DNA from: an uncultured Microbacterium sp.
Lineage (GTDB): Bacteria; Actinomycetota; Actinomycetes; Actinomycetales; Microbacteriaceae
Direction: 5' to 3'
NCBI RefSeq assembly: GCF_945952435.1
Contig: NZ_CAMFHZ010000021.1
Location: forward strand, 1 to 62,434
DNA: 62,434 nt
The position numbers and the translations under genes were made by a program. Below are positions 7,618-16,455 of the stretch, piece by piece; the first letter of the stretch is position 1, and every line of letters starts with the position of its first letter. The notes under the pieces are model-generated. The model had not been told where the DNA came from. It did no database searches and saw nothing but the letters and a program-made list of their open reading frames with translations.

Positions 7618-8964
7618 GTGTACATCTCCTTCTCGAACAAGCCCTCGCCGACAGACGAGACAGCCGCGACGGACGCGCCGGACGACAGCGGCGCAGCGAA
7701 GCGCACGAAGAGGCCTCGCGGGATCCGCACGGTCTCGTCCACGGTCGTCGCGTTCGGGATCGTCTCGATGCTCACCGACATCTCCTCGGAGTCCCTCACC
7801 GCGATCCTTCCGCTGTACGTCACGGCATATCTCGGTATGTCGACAATCGCGTTCGGGTTCCTCGACGGGCTCTACCAGGGCGTGAGCGCACTCGTCCGCA
7901 TCGCGGGCGGCTACACCTCCGACCGCCTGGACCGCCCGAAATGGGTCGCGTTCGTCGGGTACGCGGTGGCGGCCGTGGCGCGCGTCGGCCTGCTGTTCGG
8001 CGCGGGCTTCGGCGTCCTGACGGCCGTGATCTCGGCGGATCGCATCGGCAAGGGGATCCGCACCGCACCCCGCGACGCCGTGATCACGGCCTCGTCGCGT
8101 CCCGAGACGCTCGGGGTCTCGTTCGGGGTCCATCGCACGCTCGACAACATCGGTGCGGCGGTCGGCCCGCTGCTCGCCTTCGTGATCCTGCTGCTGATCC
8201 CGGACGGGTTCGGGACCGTCTTCGTCGCCTCGCTCGCCTTCGCCGCGCTGGGCGTGGTGATCCTCGGCCTCTTCGTCCCCGACGTGCGCACCCGTGGTCC
8301 GCTGGTCCCACGTGGCGCCCCGACCGCAGACGTCCCCGCGGCGGGAACGGCACCGGCACGGAGACGCGTGCGCCTCTCGGAGGTGTTCAGCGGGCCGATG
8401 CGCCGCGTGCTGGCGGCCGCGGGAATCCTGGGACTGCTCACGATCGGCGACGGCTTCGTCTACCTCGTGCTGCAGGCCCGCAGCGGCTTCGCGGCGCAGT
8501 GGTTCCCTCTTCTCTACGTCGGCACGAACGTCGCTTTCCTGGCCTTCGCGATCCCGCTGGGCCGGCTCGCCGACCGGATCGGCCGGGCGCGCGTGTTCGT
8601 CTTCGGCCACGTCGGGCTGCTGGCGGCGTACCTGATCGCGGTCACCCCGCTCTCGGACATCGCGGCCACGCTGCTCTGCCTGCTCTGCCTCGGCGCCTTC
8701 TACGCCGCGACGGACGGGGTGCTGGCCGCGCTGGCCGCCCAGCTGACGACCCCGGAGACTCACGGAACGGGCATCGCCGCGGCGCAGACGGTCGTGGCGC
8801 TCACCCGGTTCGTCTCCGCGGCCGGCTTCGGAGTCCTCTGGTACACCCTCGGCCGGCAGCCCTCGATGCTGATCGTTGCGGCGCTCCTCATCGTCGCGGT
8901 CCCCCTCGTCGCCCTTCTGCTGAGGCCCTTCCTGTCGGCCAGGGGTCAGGAGGTCGGCACGTGA
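7618..8964 (+). CDS. MFS transporter
   Basis: A 448-residue major facilitator protein with about 12 membrane helices. The first helix region reads SMLTDISSESLTAILPLYVTAYLG and the loop after helix 4 has DRIGKGIRTAPRDAVI. These features place it in the branch of MFS carriers annotated as drug or small-solute exporters; the substrate is unknown. Helices 1-6 and 7-12 are separated by a basic loop near 225-250. Start is GTG at 7618 after GGAGTGAGG. It overlaps the next gene by 4 nt. A proton-coupled carrier between EPS genes is unusual because the chain itself should cross by the Wzx flippase, so it may export a precursor or act independently. Confidence 0.85.
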   Translation: MYISFSNKPSPTDETAATDAPDDSGAAKRTKRPRGIRTVSSTVVAFGIVSMLTDISSESLTAILPLYVTAYLGMSTIAFGFLDGLYQGVSALVRIAGGYTSDRLDRPKWVAFVGYAVAAVARVGLLFGAGFGVLTAVISADRIGKGIRTAPRDAVITASSRPETLGVSFGVHRTLDNIGAAVGPLLAFVILLLIPDGFGTVFVASLAFAALGVVILGLFVPDVRTRGPLVPRGAPTADVPAAGTAPARRRVRLSEVFSGPMRRVLAAAGILGLLTIGDGFVYLVLQARSGFAAQWFPLLYVGTNVAFLAFAIPLGRLADRIGRARVFVFGHVGLLAAYLIAVTPLSDIAATLLCLLCLGAFYAATDGVLAALAAQLTTPETHGTGIAAAQTVVALTRFVSAAGFGVLWYTLGRQPSMLIVAALLIVAVPLVALLLRPFLSARGQEVGT

Positions 8965-10004
8965 GCGCGCGCCTCAAGTGGATCCTCATCGCGATCGTGG
9001 CCGTCCTCGCCCTCGGCGCGACCGCCGGCGTGGGCGCCGTGTCCTGGGCGCAGTATCAGGCGCGGCAGGACCGCCCCTCCTCCGTCGGCACGACCGAGGG
9101 CGGGAAGGCGCTCGGCAGCGGGGATCGGATCGTCTTCCGCAACACCGCGGCAGGACAGGGCTACGGTCTCGTCGCCAGCGTGCCGCTCGCGGATCCCGAG
9201 GGCACGCGAGCGCTCACCTCGATCGCCTGCGACCGGGTCTCCGCCACGCCGACGCTGCTCTCGTGCCTGTTGTCTGAACGCGGCATCACCCCCCACTACA
9301 CGGCGCGGCTCTACGACGCCGACGGCACGCCGCAGCAGGAGTGGCCGCTGCCCGGCGTGCCGAGTCGCACCCGCTTCTCGCCGGACGGCTCCCTGGTCGC
9401 GACGACCTCGTTCGTGACCGGGCACGCCTACGCCTCGGTCGGCTTCTCGACCGAGACCAGGATCCGCAAGACCGCGAACGGCGAGGACGAGGGAACCCTC
9501 GAAGACTGGACCCTGCTGATCGACGGTCAGCAGAGCGCGCCGGTCGATCGCAACTACTGGGGGGTCACGTTCGTCGACGACGAGCACTTCTACGCGACCG
9601 TGGGGATGACGCTGACCGGACGGACGTACCTCGTCGAAGGCGACATCGCCACGCACACGATGCGCACGGTCACCGACACCGTCGAGTGCCCTTCGCTCTC
9701 CCCCGACGGACGCAGGATCGCGTTCAAACGGGTCACCTCCGGTTCGGGGCCGACCGTGCACTGGTCGCCCGCGATCTACGACATCGCATCGGGCACGGTG
9801 TCGGTGCTCTCGGTCGAGAAGCGCTCCGTCGACGATCAGATCGCCTGGCTCGACGACACCACGCTCCTCTACGGCATGCCGAACGGCGCGCCGGGCGACT
9901 CCGACGTGTGGCGGCTGGACGCCGACGGATCCCGCACGCCGCAGAAGTTCATCGCGCACGCCTGGTCGCCGACGGTGGTCCACGGCGCGGGGAAGACGCC
10001 GTGA
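8961..10004 (+). CDS. Membrane-anchored TolB/WD40-like propeller protein
   Basis: The 347 residues have an N-terminal membrane helix (about 6-28) and a large extracytoplasmic region with TolB-like blade motifs: FSPDGSLVATTSF near 137, CPSLSPDGRRIAFKRV near 245 and later IYDIASGTVSVLS and DVWRLDADGS. This fits a beta-propeller used for protein or glycan interaction rather than catalysis; no active site was recognised. It starts with GTG inside the stop of the MFS gene. It ends 4 nt from the convergent VanZ-like gene. Membership of the EPS arm is inferred from tight coupling to the upstream genes. Confidence 0.7.
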   Translation: MSARLKWILIAIVAVLALGATAGVGAVSWAQYQARQDRPSSVGTTEGGKALGSGDRIVFRNTAAGQGYGLVASVPLADPEGTRALTSIACDRVSATPTLLSCLLSERGITPHYTARLYDADGTPQQEWPLPGVPSRTRFSPDGSLVATTSFVTGHAYASVGFSTETRIRKTANGEDEGTLEDWTLLIDGQQSAPVDRNYWGVTFVDDEHFYATVGMTLTGRTYLVEGDIATHTMRTVTDTVECPSLSPDGRRIAFKRVTSGSGPTVHWSPAIYDIASGTVSVLSVEKRSVDDQIAWLDDTTLLYGMPNGAPGDSDVWRLDADGSRTPQKFIAHAWSPTVVHGAGKTP

Positions 10005-10008
10005 CCGC

Positions 10009-10452
10009 TCACTCGGTGCCGGACCGGCCCGCCGTGCGCCCCCGCTCCCGCCGCAGCACGAGCAGCCACGCGGCCGCGGCCCCGACCACGGCCCCGAGCG
10101 CGTTCGCGGCGACGTCGCGCAGGCTCGGCGTGCGATCCGGGATCACGATCTGCGCCAGCTCCACCGCGACCGACAGCAGGATCGCGAGCACCGTGCCGCG
10201 CCAGGCGTGGCGGAACAGCAGGGTGAGCAGGAAGCCCAGCGGAAGGAAGAGGATGACGTTGCCGGCGAACTCCACCCACCCTGCGCCGAAGGACGCGCCC
10301 GTGGCCGCATGGATCCGGTCCCTGATCGCGAGCACGACGGCTCCGTACGAGATCGGTGTCAGCACGATGACCCCCAGGGCGAGCAGATACGCGATGAGGC
10401 ACCCCATCGCCCACTTCTGGCGTCCGGCCACCCCTGTTCGCACGGTCCTCAT
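10009..10452 (-). CDS. VanZ-like membrane protein
   Basis: A 147-residue integral membrane protein with four predicted helices (about 17-40, 60-82, 85-103 and 115-135). It carries the VanZ signatures FAGNVILFLPLGFLL and AVELAQIVIPDRTPSLRDVAANALGAVVGA. The founding VanZ gives low-level teicoplanin resistance by an unknown route, but most chromosomal members, often found in polysaccharide loci, have no proven role. It is a lone gene on the opposite strand, convergent with the propeller gene and divergent from the double glycosyltransferase with 24 bp between starts. Confidence 0.87.
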   Translation of the reverse strand: MRTVRTGVAGRQKWAMGCLIAYLLALGVIVLTPISYGAVVLAIRDRIHAATGASFGAGWVEFAGNVILFLPLGFLLTLLFRHAWRGTVLAILLSVAVELAQIVIPDRTPSLRDVAANALGAVVGAAAAWLLVLRRERGRTAGRSGTE

Positions 10453-10476
10453 TCTGCCCGCAGCGGAGCGTTCCCG

Positions 10477-12258
10477 GTGAGCGCGGAGCCGAACGACCCG
10501 CACCCGGCGTCCTTCGTCGACGAGGGCGAGGTCGATGTCGCCGTCGTCGTGGTCACCTATCGGAACCAGGACGAGGTGCCCGCGCTCCTCGCGTCGCTCC
10601 GCGCGGAGGCCGCCGCGACCCGGTTGCGGGTCGTCGTGGCCGACAACTCGCCGGACGACGACACGATGGCGGCACTCGCGCTGCACCCCGACGTCCTCTC
10701 GTTCCGCACCGGAGGGAATCTGGGCTACGCGGCCGGGGTGAACGCCGCGATGGAGCACGCGCGGGACGCGCCTGCCGTGCTGATCCTCAACCCGGACCTC
10801 CGCGTGGCCCCCGGAGCGATCGCCGCCCTGCTGGCGAGCACAGGGCGTCATCCGCGCGCGGGGGTGATCGCCCCCCGCATCGTCGACGACGACGGAGCGC
10901 TCACGCCCTCGATCTTCCACGAACCCGGCGTCCTCAGAGCGTGGTGCGACGCCCTGCTGGGCCCGGTCTGGGCGTCGAGACCTGCGGCGTTGACCGAGTG
11001 GGTGCGCTCCCCGGACGCGTACGGCACCGCGCGGCGAGCGGACTGGGTGAGCGGCGCGGCGATGCTCCTCACCCGCGAGGCGATCGCCGCAGTCGGCGAG
11101 TGGGACGAGCGCTTCTTCCTCTACTCCGAGGAAACCGACTACTGCCGCCGCGTGCGCGATGCCGGGTTCGACGTGTGGCTGGATCCTGCGGCGACCGTGG
11201 CGCACAGTCAGGGCAAGTCCGGCTCCTCCCCTGCGCTCGCCGCCCTGCAGGCGGTGAACCGGGTGCGCTATGTGCACAAGCACGCGCCGGCGCGCGCCGG
11301 CGCCTTCCGGTGGGGCGTGCTCGTCGGCGAGGCGATGCGTGCGGCGCGATCGCCGCGGCACCGCGCCGCACTGTCGGCAGTGCGCCAGCCGCGCCGGTGG
11401 TCCCTGCTGCCGCACGCGACCTGGTCCGGCTCGGCGGAGCCCGCCCCGCCCACGGTCGTGATCCCGGCCCACGACGAGGAGGCGGTCATCGGCCGCACGC
11501 TGACCCCTCTGCAGGGTCCGGTCCGCGCCGGAGCGCTGTCGGTGATCGTCGCGTGCAACGGATGCTCCGACCGCACCGCGCAGATCGCGGCGAGCTTCGA
11601 CGCCGTCCGCGTCCTCGACCTGCCGGTGCCGTCGAAGGTGGCCGCGCTGAACGCGGCGGACGGGATCGCTGGGGGGTGGCCGAGGATCTATCTCGACGCC
11701 GACGTGATGCTGCCTCCGGCGGCGATCCCCGGCCTCCTGCGGGCACTGAGGGCCCCGGGCGTGCACGCGGCGCGCCCCGCGTTCGTGTATGACGTCTCGC
11801 ACTCGACCCCTCTCGTGCGCGCGTACTACCGCGCGCGGTTCCGGATCCCCGCCATGTCGTCCGCCCTGTGGGGTGCCGGGATCTACGCGGTGGACGAGGA
11901 GGGGCACGCGCGCATCGCGCCCTTCCCGCCGCTGGTCGCGGACGACCTGCACGTCGAGAACGCGTTCCCCGCCGCGCAGAAGGCGTTCCCGCCCACACCG
12001 CCCGTCGTCGTGCATCCTCCGCGGACGACGAGGGCCCTGCGGGCGGTGATCGCGCGCGCACGGCGCGGTGCCGACGAGCAGGGCGTCGACGACTCCGCAC
12101 AGACGGCACGCGCACTCCTGCGCACCGTCCACGGCCCAGGGTCGTTCGTCGACGCGGTGGTCTTCGCCGCCGTCACCGTGGCCGCGCGCCGTCGCGGACG
12201 CGCACCCTCCTCGCCGCGCTGGGAGCGCGACGAGACGTCGCGAAGACTCCAGGGATAG
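10477..12258 (+). CDS. Bifunctional glycosyltransferase with two GT2 domains
   Basis: A 593-residue cytosolic or membrane-associated enzyme with two GT-A folds in one chain. Domain 1 (about 18-245) resembles WbbL-type rhamnosyltransferases: VVVVTYRNQDEV, GNLGYAAGVNAAM, VLILNPDLR as the DxD position and FLYSEETDYCRRVRDAGF. Domain 2 (about 325-535) begins TVVIPAHDEEAVIGRTL, has CNGCSDRT and the metal-binding LDADV, and resembles a different GT2 subgroup. It therefore probably adds two sugars of the repeat unit, with acceptors unknown. The GTG at 10477 lies before the first strand. The gene ends inside a long hairpin (12243-12291). Confidence 0.85.
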   Translation: MSAEPNDPHPASFVDEGEVDVAVVVVTYRNQDEVPALLASLRAEAAATRLRVVVADNSPDDDTMAALALHPDVLSFRTGGNLGYAAGVNAAMEHARDAPAVLILNPDLRVAPGAIAALLASTGRHPRAGVIAPRIVDDDGALTPSIFHEPGVLRAWCDALLGPVWASRPAALTEWVRSPDAYGTARRADWVSGAAMLLTREAIAAVGEWDERFFLYSEETDYCRRVRDAGFDVWLDPAATVAHSQGKSGSSPALAALQAVNRVRYVHKHAPARAGAFRWGVLVGEAMRAARSPRHRAALSAVRQPRRWSLLPHATWSGSAEPAPPTVVIPAHDEEAVIGRTLTPLQGPVRAGALSVIVACNGCSDRTAQIAASFDAVRVLDLPVPSKVAALNAADGIAGGWPRIYLDADVMLPPAAIPGLLRALRAPGVHAARPAFVYDVSHSTPLVRAYYRARFRIPAMSSALWGAGIYAVDEEGHARIAPFPPLVADDLHVENAFPAAQKAFPPTPPVVVHPPRTTRALRAVIARARRGADEQGVDDSAQTARALLRTVHGPGSFVDAVVFAAVTVAARRRGRAPSSPRWERDETSRRLQG

Positions 12259-12291
12259 TGGGATTTCGATATACCACGCTCCCGGAGTCTT
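12243..12291 (+). terminator. Long hairpin at the end of the double glycosyltransferase
   Basis: AAGACTCC (12243-12250) pairs with GGAGTCTT (12284-12291). Inside, GGGA/TCCC and GTGG/CCAC pair around a 12-nt AT-richer loop. The left arm overlaps the last codons and stop of the upstream gene. It probably terminates the rightward EPS transcript before the DUF4082 gene. Confidence 0.6.
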
Positions 12292-12297
12292 GACTCG

Positions 12298-12316
12298 TAA
12301 CGATACCGGGTCGTTA
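12298..12316 (+). promoter_or_regulatory. Small inverted repeat upstream of the DUF4082-glycosidase gene
   Basis: TAACGA and TCGTTA are separated by 7 nt, followed by the AT-rich TTATATT. In a region otherwise over 70% GC this is a candidate operator or promoter element for the gene starting at 12371. The binding protein is unknown. Confidence 0.4.
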
Positions 12317-12370
12317 TATTGAGCTGTCCGCCTGCGCTCCCGCACTCCCGACCACGAGAGCACCCGCCCC

Positions 12371-14971
12371 ATGGCTTCGTCCGCCCACACCCGAAGGTCC
12401 CGCCGTTCGCACCGAAGAGTGCGGGCGGTCATCATCGCCGTCGTCGCCGCGCTCGTCGTGTCGGGGACCGCAGCCGCCCAGGCGTCGTGGCGAGGAGCCA
12501 CCGACGACCCCGCCGCCCGAACGGGCAGCGTCTTCCGCGCGACGACCTCTCCGTCCTCGGCTCCCGCGGACGCCGCGCCGGCCGTCTCCTCGATCCGCGA
12601 GGTGTCCGCGCTCGCGGCGAGCGACGACGCGCCGGCCACCGACCCCGACGCGCGCGCGGTGGAGGTGGGCCTGCGCTTCGTGCCCCGGAGCGACGGACGC
12701 GTGACCGCGCTGCGCCTCTACAAGACGGATCGCCAGCCGGACGGGCAGATCGCCACCCTGTGGAGCCCACGCGGCGAGGTTCTCGCGCGCATCGCGGTCC
12801 ACGGCGACGCGGAGACGGGATGGCAGACGGCCGCACTGCCGCAGGCCGTGGCGCTGCGCGCCGGCGCGACCTACACGGTCTCCTACACCGCTCCGCGCGG
12901 CGCCTACGCCGTCCGGGAGAACGCCTTCGACCAGCCCGTCTCCACCGATCTGCTGACCCTGCCCGCCGGTGCGGGGGTCTACTCCTACACGCCGGGGCGC
13001 CTGCCGACCTCCGTCTACCTCAACTCCGACTACTTCGTCGACGTGGTCTTCGAGGCGGCGCAGTCCACCGATCCCTTCGTGCCGCCGACGACGCCGGAAC
13101 CGGCCGGCAACACGACCGGAGCGTTCGACGAGCGGGCCGGATCGTCGACCCCGACCGACACCGACCGCCAGTCGGTCGAGCTGGGAATGAGGTTCCAGCC
13201 GCGCGTGGACGGGACGATCTCGGCCCTGCGCTTCTACAAGTCGCGGGAGAACCAGGGGCCGCATACCGGCACGCTCTGGAGCGAGACCGGTGACGTGCTC
13301 GCCACCGTGCAGTTCTCCTCCGAGACCGCACAGGGATGGCAGACGGCACGGCTGAGCACGCCGGTCCCGGTCTCACGGGGCAAGACCTACGTCGTGTCCT
13401 ACCTGGCGACCGCCGGAGCGTACATCGCCGACACGGGATACTTCGATCGGGGCCTCACGACCCCGCTGCTGAGCGTTCCCGTGAGCGCCGGCGTGTACGC
13501 GTATGGGAGCGGCTCGTTCCCCACCGAGGTGTACCAGAACTCCAACTACTACGTCGACGTCGTCTTCACGGCAGGCACCGCGACGCCGGATCCGACGACC
13601 ACGCCGACACCGACGCCGGATCCGACACCGACGCCCGATCCGACGACGACACCGACGCCCGATCCGACACCGACGTCCACGCCCTCCCCGACGCCCAGCA
13701 GCACCCCGACGCCGACCAGCACTCCGACACCGACGACCCCGTCCACGCCGGACCCGGTCGACCCATCGACACCTCTCCCCGGGGTCACGCTGCGCGCCGT
13801 CGACGGAGGCACGTCGTACTACGGCCAGTACCGCAACGGGCTGCCCACCTCATCGGCCTACTTCCCCGTGGGCGTCTGGTTCGAGAGCGTGCTGTCGCCC
13901 GCCGACACCGCGGCCGACAAGGCCATCGGCCTCAACACCTACGTGCAGCTCACCGAGAGCTCCGATCTGTCCCTGCTCGCGCCGGCAGGGATGACGGCGC
14001 TGCTCACCACCCGCACGGACAGAGCCGCCGGATACCTGATGTCCGACGAGGCCGACATGTGGGCCGGCCCCGGCTCCAGCCCGTGGACGGGCCTGTATCC
14101 CGGCGAAGGCGACATCTGCGCGCCCGCGACCGCGACGTGCGGGTACAGCGTGCTCGAGGCGAACCTCAAGGACGCACCGTCGGGCATGATGACCTACGCC
14201 AACTTCGGCAAGGGCGTGACCTTCTGGGACAGCAACGCCCAGGCCGCCCGCTACCTGACCTACGCCGATCTCGTCTCCGCGGACAACTACTGGTTCACCG
14301 ACCCCAACATCTGCGGCTTCTCCGAGGGCGGCTGGGGGCCGGGGAACGGGGTGGATCCGCTCTCCCCGTCGCAGTGCCGCCTGGCCGCGAACTACGGCTG
14401 GACCGTGGACCGGCTGCGCACCCTCGTCTCCCCGCACGAGAGCAAGCCGGTGTGGGCCTTCGTCGAGGTGGGGCACCCCTTCGAGGACGACGGGGCGCCG
14501 ACGATCACAGGGCCCCAGATCCGCGCCGCGGTGTGGAGCTCGATCATCCACGGCGCCAGGGGAGTGATCTACTTCAACCACAACTTCGGCGGGAGCTGCA
14601 TCTCGCAGCATGTCCTGCGCGACGCGTGCGGGAGCGCCGTGCGCGGCATGGTCCGGGACGTGAACGCGCAGATCGCGACGCTCGCTCCGGTCCTGAACGC
14701 GCCGTTCGTGGACGGCCTCGTCCGCACCACCGGGAGTGTCGACACCTCGGTCAAGGTGCAGGGCGGATCACTGTACGTCCTCGCCGGGGCGGCGACGAAC
14801 GCGGCGCAGGACGTCACGATCACCTCCCAATGCCGCGCACCGTCGTCGGTCACCGTCCTCGGCGAGAACCGGACGATCCCGGTCGTCGACGGCACGTTCA
14901 CGGACCGGTTCGCCGACGGCAACGCCGTGCACATCTACCGGTACGACGGCGGGACCTGCGGCATCGGCTGA
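12371..14971 (+). CDS. Secreted protein with two DUF4082 modules and a glycosidase-like barrel
   Basis: An 866-residue predicted secreted protein. Residues 1-37 form a twin-basic signal peptide ending near AAAQA. Two copies of the DUF4082 module follow (about 85-232 and 250-395; motifs VELGMRF, LRFYKS, HTGTLWSETGDVLATVQF, GWQTARL, NYYVDVVF). A Thr/Pro/Asp linker spans 400-467. The C-terminal 400 residues look like a TIM-barrel glycoside hydrolase: YLMSDEADMW with Glu560 and KPVWAFVEVG with Glu699 are spaced like the acid/base and nucleophile of clan GH-A, and GVIYFNHNFGG fits a late strand. I could not assign a GH family. It may trim, bind or release the EPS. The 3' end overlaps the convergent Wzy-like gene by 37 bp. 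It has no sorting signal or C-terminal helix. Confidence 0.72.
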   Translation: MASSAHTRRSRRSHRRVRAVIIAVVAALVVSGTAAAQASWRGATDDPAARTGSVFRATTSPSSAPADAAPAVSSIREVSALAASDDAPATDPDARAVEVGLRFVPRSDGRVTALRLYKTDRQPDGQIATLWSPRGEVLARIAVHGDAETGWQTAALPQAVALRAGATYTVSYTAPRGAYAVRENAFDQPVSTDLLTLPAGAGVYSYTPGRLPTSVYLNSDYFVDVVFEAAQSTDPFVPPTTPEPAGNTTGAFDERAGSSTPTDTDRQSVELGMRFQPRVDGTISALRFYKSRENQGPHTGTLWSETGDVLATVQFSSETAQGWQTARLSTPVPVSRGKTYVVSYLATAGAYIADTGYFDRGLTTPLLSVPVSAGVYAYGSGSFPTEVYQNSNYYVDVVFTAGTATPDPTTTPTPTPDPTPTPDPTTTPTPDPTPTSTPSPTPSSTPTPTSTPTPTTPSTPDPVDPSTPLPGVTLRAVDGGTSYYGQYRNGLPTSSAYFPVGVWFESVLSPADTAADKAIGLNTYVQLTESSDLSLLAPAGMTALLTTRTDRAAGYLMSDEADMWAGPGSSPWTGLYPGEGDICAPATATCGYSVLEANLKDAPSGMMTYANFGKGVTFWDSNAQAARYLTYADLVSADNYWFTDPNICGFSEGGWGPGNGVDPLSPSQCRLAANYGWTVDRLRTLVSPHESKPVWAFVEVGHPFEDDGAPTITGPQIRAAVWSSIIHGARGVIYFNHNFGGSCISQHVLRDACGSAVRGMVRDVNAQIATLAPVLNAPFVDGLVRTTGSVDTSVKVQGGSLYVLAGAATNAAQDVTITSQCRAPSSVTVLGENRTIPVVDGTFTDRFADGNAVHIYRYDGGTCGIG
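13574..13770 (+). repeat. Tandem Pro/Thr/Asp codon repeats in the linker
   Basis: Short imperfect repeats of CCGACACCGACGCC and GATCCGACG type encode the flexible linker between the DUF4082 modules and the glycosidase-like domain. Length is likely to vary between strains. Confidence 0.75.
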
Positions 14972-16455
14972 TCCGGTCCGCCCGTGCCGTCCGGTGCCGG
15001 CCCCCCGGGGCGCGGATCGACGACGACGGGCATCGGGCGCGGGGCGTCCTCCGGGTCGCGGTGTTCCACGCGCAGGTGGTCGCCGAGACGTCGGTGGGCG
15101 TCGACGTGCTCGCCGTCCGCGGAGCCGATCGTCCGCACGGCCGCGCACAGACCGACGACGAGGAAGAACACTCCCGCGGAGATCGCGAAGCTGAGCCCGT
15201 CGAAGAACAGGAAGAGCAGGGCGACGGTCGCCATCGACGCCGCCACGGCGCGCCCCAGGGTCCGGGTGTCGTCGAACGGCGTCCGCCGCGCGACGGAGGC
15301 CGCGGACCAGATCGCGACGCCGACGAGCCCGGCGAGCGCCAGCACCCCGAGGATCCCGAGCTCGATGAGCATCAGCACCCACTGGTTGTCGAAGATGTAG
15401 TAGCGGGCGAGGAAGGTCCCGAAGCCGTCGCCCACGAGCGGTGACGTCGCCAGGAACTCGGGGACCTGGGCGAACGCGTTGGTCCGCGACTGGGTGCTGG
15501 GATCGCTGCCCGCGCCCGTGAAGAGTCCGAGGATGGTGCTGAGCAGTCCGGGAACCACGACCACGACGACCGCGATCGCCGCGAGGGCCGCCAGGCTCAC
15601 CCTCCACCGATACGCGCGCGGCAGCGCGGGCACGGAGGCCACGATCGCGATCGCGAGTCCGATCGTCGCGGAGCGCGACACGGCCAGCACGGAGACGACC
15701 ACGATGAGCGCGGGCGGCACCCACCACCACCCGCGCGCGGAGGTCTTGGCGCGGAACCCGCCGAGTGCGGCCGCCGCGATGGCGAGCGGGAGGATCGCCG
15801 CCATCGCCGCCGTGAACTCGAGAGGATTCGTCGCGGTCGCCGCCGCGCGCGTGAATCCGCCCCGGTCGTCGACGCCGCCCACGTCGATCGCGATGCCCGG
15901 CAGAGCGGAGAACCAGTCCAGCAGCGTCGACTTGGTCAGGAACTGCGCGAGCCCCAGCACGGCCAGACACGTCGCGCCGATCACCAGCACGCGGATCAGC
16001 GTGGCGACGTCGTTGTAGGTGCGGAGCCCGTCGACCGCGATGAGCACCACCCCGGCCCAGGACAGCAGCCGCAGCATCGCCGTGAACGCGGGGCTGATCT
16101 GATCCGCCGGCTGTCCGCGCAGCAGCGCCGCCGCGAAGCTGACGAGCGCGATCACGAGCAGCAGCCCGAGCAGCCACCGCACGGGCTGGCGGACGGGGAC
16201 GACGTCGTGCGCCCTGGTCTGCAGGCGCGTCAGCATCCAGACGACGAGCAGCACGATCCCCCAGAGCATCGCCGGGCGTCCGAGCGATCCCAGCGAGCCG
16301 ATGGTCATGTTCGACGGGAACGCGAACAGCAGCACCACGTAGATCGTCAGGAGCGTGACCGCTCCGCCCCTGCGAGCGCCGCGGAACGAGCGGTGCAGGC
16401 GCGCTTCGACCGGCGGGGCCGTGAGCCGCGGGACCCGCGCCGGTTCCCCGGTCAC
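14935..16455 (-). CDS. Wzy/O-antigen ligase-type polysaccharide polymerase
   Basis: A 506-residue integral membrane protein with 12 or so helices. The large extracytoplasmic loop and following region carry the Wzy_C-type pattern SRTNAFAQVPEFLATSPLVGDGFGTF near 340-365, then DNQWVLMLIELGILGVLAL. This supports polymerisation of lipid-linked repeat units outside the membrane, or ligation. The hydrophilic 60-residue C-terminal tail is rich in Asp, His and Pro. GTG start at 16455 overlaps the stop of the preceding Wzz-like gene. It is the last gene of the leftward operon, and its 3' end overlaps the convergent gene by 37 bp. Confidence 0.85.
   Translation of the reverse strand: MTGEPARVPRLTAPPVEARLHRSFRGARRGGAVTLLTIYVVLLFAFPSNMTIGSLGSLGRPAMLWGIVLLVVWMLTRLQTRAHDVVPVRQPVRWLLGLLLVIALVSFAAALLRGQPADQISPAFTAMLRLLSWAGVVLIAVDGLRTYNDVATLIRVLVIGATCLAVLGLAQFLTKSTLLDWFSALPGIAIDVGGVDDRGGFTRAAATATNPLEFTAAMAAILPLAIAAAALGGFRAKTSARGWWWVPPALIVVVSVLAVSRSATIGLAIAIVASVPALPRAYRWRVSLAALAAIAVVVVVVPGLLSTILGLFTGAGSDPSTQSRTNAFAQVPEFLATSPLVGDGFGTFLARYYIFDNQWVLMLIELGILGVLALAGLVGVAIWSAASVARRTPFDDTRTLGRAVAASMATVALLFLFFDGLSFAISAGVFFLVVGLCAAVRTIGSADGEHVDAHRRLGDHLRVEHRDPEDAPRPMPVVVDPRPGGPAPDGTGGPDQPMPQVPPSYR

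Noticed and set aside
13574..13770. Regular short repeats that resemble an array
   Set aside because: Period is 6-15 nt with no unique spacers, and the frame encodes a Thr/Pro/Asp linker; not CRISPR.
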